Below are positions 63,010 through 64,000 of a stretch of 64,000 nt of DNA, piece by piece. The notes under the pieces are model-generated. The model did not search any database, was not told the origin of the DNA, and saw only the letters and a program-made list of their open reading frames with translations. A program made the position numbers and the translations under genes. Source of the stretch: Sphingomonas arenae (GTDB taxonomy: Bacteria; Pseudomonadota; Alphaproteobacteria; Sphingomonadales; Sphingomonadaceae); the NCBI RefSeq assembly GCF_016924655.1, contig NZ_JAFFJU010000001.1, positions 1 through 64,000 on the forward strand, in the 5' to 3' direction. How positions within the stretch are numbered: the first letter of the stretch is position 1; each line of letters starts with the position of its first letter.

Positions 63010-63827
63010 AGACCATTCTCCTTCACGTGCAGGAGGAATCCAGCCTCAAAGCCCCTCTCCAGGCGGCCCTTTCGATTGCCCGCTGCTGCAACGCCCACCT
63101 CTCCTGCCTGCAGGTCACGCCGATCGAAGCCTATGTGGCGTTCGACAGCTTCGGCGGAGTCTTCGTGATGTCCGACGTCCTCGGCGCGATCGCCCAGCGA
63201 GAGAATGAGCTGAGGCAATTGTTCGAGACTGCGCTGTCGCATGAGGACGTGAGCTGGGATTATGCTCATGTGACCGGCCATGTGGCCAATTCGGTGATCA
63301 GCCATGCGGCACTGACGGACATCATCGTGACGGGACGGAGCTCCTCGGACCACCGCCACTATCAGGCGGGACTCGCGCTCCTCGGCGATCTCCTGCACCG
63401 CTCGCGAACGCCGCTTCTGATCCCCGGCGACGGGACGGTGCCCTATGACCCGTGCGGACCCGTGCTGATCGCCTGGGACGGCAGTTACGAAGCGGCCAAT
63501 GCCGTGCGTGCGTCCCTGAGCCTTCTGGCCAAGGCTTCGGACGTGCGGGTGATCACGGTTGATGAGCAGGCGGAGAAGCCGGACAGCTTCCCGAGCACGA
63601 GGCTGGTCGAGTTCCTCAGCCGGCACGGGATCCATGCAGAGCTTCGCTGCACCGCCATGCAGCAGGACATGGTTGCAACCGCACTTCTAGGCGAGGTGCA
63701 CGAGTTCGGCGCATCCACGCTCGTGCTCGGAAGCTACAGCCACAGCCGCATCGGTGAGTATCTCTTCGGCGGCGTGACTCGGACGTTGCTGTCGTCATCG
63801 CCCGTGGCGCTGCTCACGACGCACTAG
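63006..63827 (+). CDS. Universal stress protein (tandem UspA domains)
   Basis: A 273-residue protein with two UspA-like halves. TILLHVQEESSLKAPLQAAL begins the first; ADLTDIIVTGRSS-like strands lead to the second, which starts at PVLIAWDGSYEAANAVRASL and ends with the ATP-loop-like LVLGSYSHSRIGEYLFGGVTRTLL. Such proteins help survival under starvation or low oxygen. The overlap with the D-LDH gene indicates one operon. Its stop lies in a CTAG (63824-63827) shared with the convergent gene. Confidence 0.9.
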   Translation: MKTILLHVQEESSLKAPLQAALSIARCCNAHLSCLQVTPIEAYVAFDSFGGVFVMSDVLGAIAQRENELRQLFETALSHEDVSWDYAHVTGHVANSVISHAALTDIIVTGRSSSDHRHYQAGLALLGDLLHRSRTPLLIPGDGTVPYDPCGPVLIAWDGSYEAANAVRASLSLLAKASDVRVITVDEQAEKPDSFPSTRLVEFLSRHGIHAELRCTAMQQDMVATALLGEVHEFGASTLVLGSYSHSRIGEYLFGGVTRTLLSSSPVALLTTH

Positions 63828-64000
63828 CTACGCGTGACGAGCGCTCCGACTGCTGCAATACGCTCCACACCCGCGTCCGCGTAGGCGGGCTTTTCCAGCT
63901 CTTCCCCGAAGATATCCGGATCGATCTCTTCGTAGCGGAGCGTGCAGTCGAACTCGTCTGCGTCTGCGGACAAGGTCTGCAACAGCAAGTCGTCGCCTCC
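63824..64000 (-). CDS. Unknown protein, C-terminal fragment
   Basis: The last 58 codons of a minus-strand reading frame run out of the window. The visible protein is acidic and helical-looking: QTLSADADEFDCTLRYEEID, then PDIFGEELEKPAYADAGVER and IAAVGALVTRS. I do not recognise the family. Its TAG stop (63826-63824) overlaps the uspA-like stop through CTAG. Codon usage fits the surroundings, so it is probably a real gene. Confidence 0.55.
   Translation of the reverse strand, partial: GGDDLLLQTLSADADEFDCTLRYEEIDPDIFGEELEKPAYADAGVERIAAVGALVTRS

Overview
This is a 64 kb stretch of high-GC chromosome with almost no empty DNA. It looks like an alphaproteobacterium of the Sphingomonadales. The main reasons are the housekeeping orders miaB-phoH-ybeY-corC-lnt-metK-trmB and rimP-nusA-ylxR-infB-rbfA-(...)-truB-rpsO-pnp, an alphaproteobacterial (rickettsial-type) isocitrate dehydrogenase, a MucR/Ros regulator, a UrcA-family protein, and many ATGA/TGATG gene overlaps. 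The taxonomic call is inference; no rRNA is present. I see no tRNA or rRNA gene, CRISPR array, insertion sequence, prophage or integrase. No gap without a gene exceeds about 240 bases.

Layout. 1-7733: amine and organic-acid catabolism on the + strand (end of alanine dehydrogenase, gamma-aminobutyraldehyde dehydrogenase, PuuD-like hydrolase, putrescine aminotransferase, L-lactate dehydrogenase, thiolase, ferredoxin reductase and ferredoxin). 7730-11890: a TonB receptor lacking a signal peptide, divergent from a copper-delivery set (YbaN-like, PCuAC, SCO), then an outer-membrane barrel protein. 11943-16172: alpha/beta hydrolase, SelO, AstD and a UrcA-family protein. 16406-24025: dnaB, dcd, an FMN reductase, RNase R, a DMT exporter and a secreted M28 peptidase. 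24208-31330: a valine/isobutyrate degradation set (mmsA, acyl-CoA dehydrogenase, 3-hydroxyisobutyryl-CoA hydrolase, enoyl-CoA hydratase, mmsB) broken by a RidA gene, two unknown genes and several palindromic repeats. 31386-36222: cytochrome c' plus cytochrome b, NifU-type scaffold, tsaB-rimI, mucR, fur and plsC. 36233-44431: the miaB to trmB run. 44416-47183: a sugar-dehydrogenase-like lipoprotein and a type III polyketide synthase coupled to a membrane methyltransferase. 47295-61856: the translation and RNA-decay superoperon, interrupted by icd/LysR, tdk and a membrane protein. 61996-64000: D-lactate dehydrogenase, a universal stress protein and the end of an unknown gene.

The most interesting signals: (1) a family of about 80-100 bp imperfect palindromes lies between genes, and two related copies lie in frame inside conserved genes, truB and ylxR; another supplies the last codons of an exporter gene. 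(2) Two genes have no credible ATG/GTG/TTG start but have a well-placed Shine-Dalgarno before a CTG codon. (3) A type III polyketide synthase/ICMT-type methyltransferase pair probably makes a methylated pyrone or phenolic lipid. (4) A TonB receptor starts directly after a stop codon with no export signal, beside copper-delivery genes. (5) Three convergent gene pairs end on one shared CTAG. (6) A 9-2-9 palindrome before metK resembles an operator.
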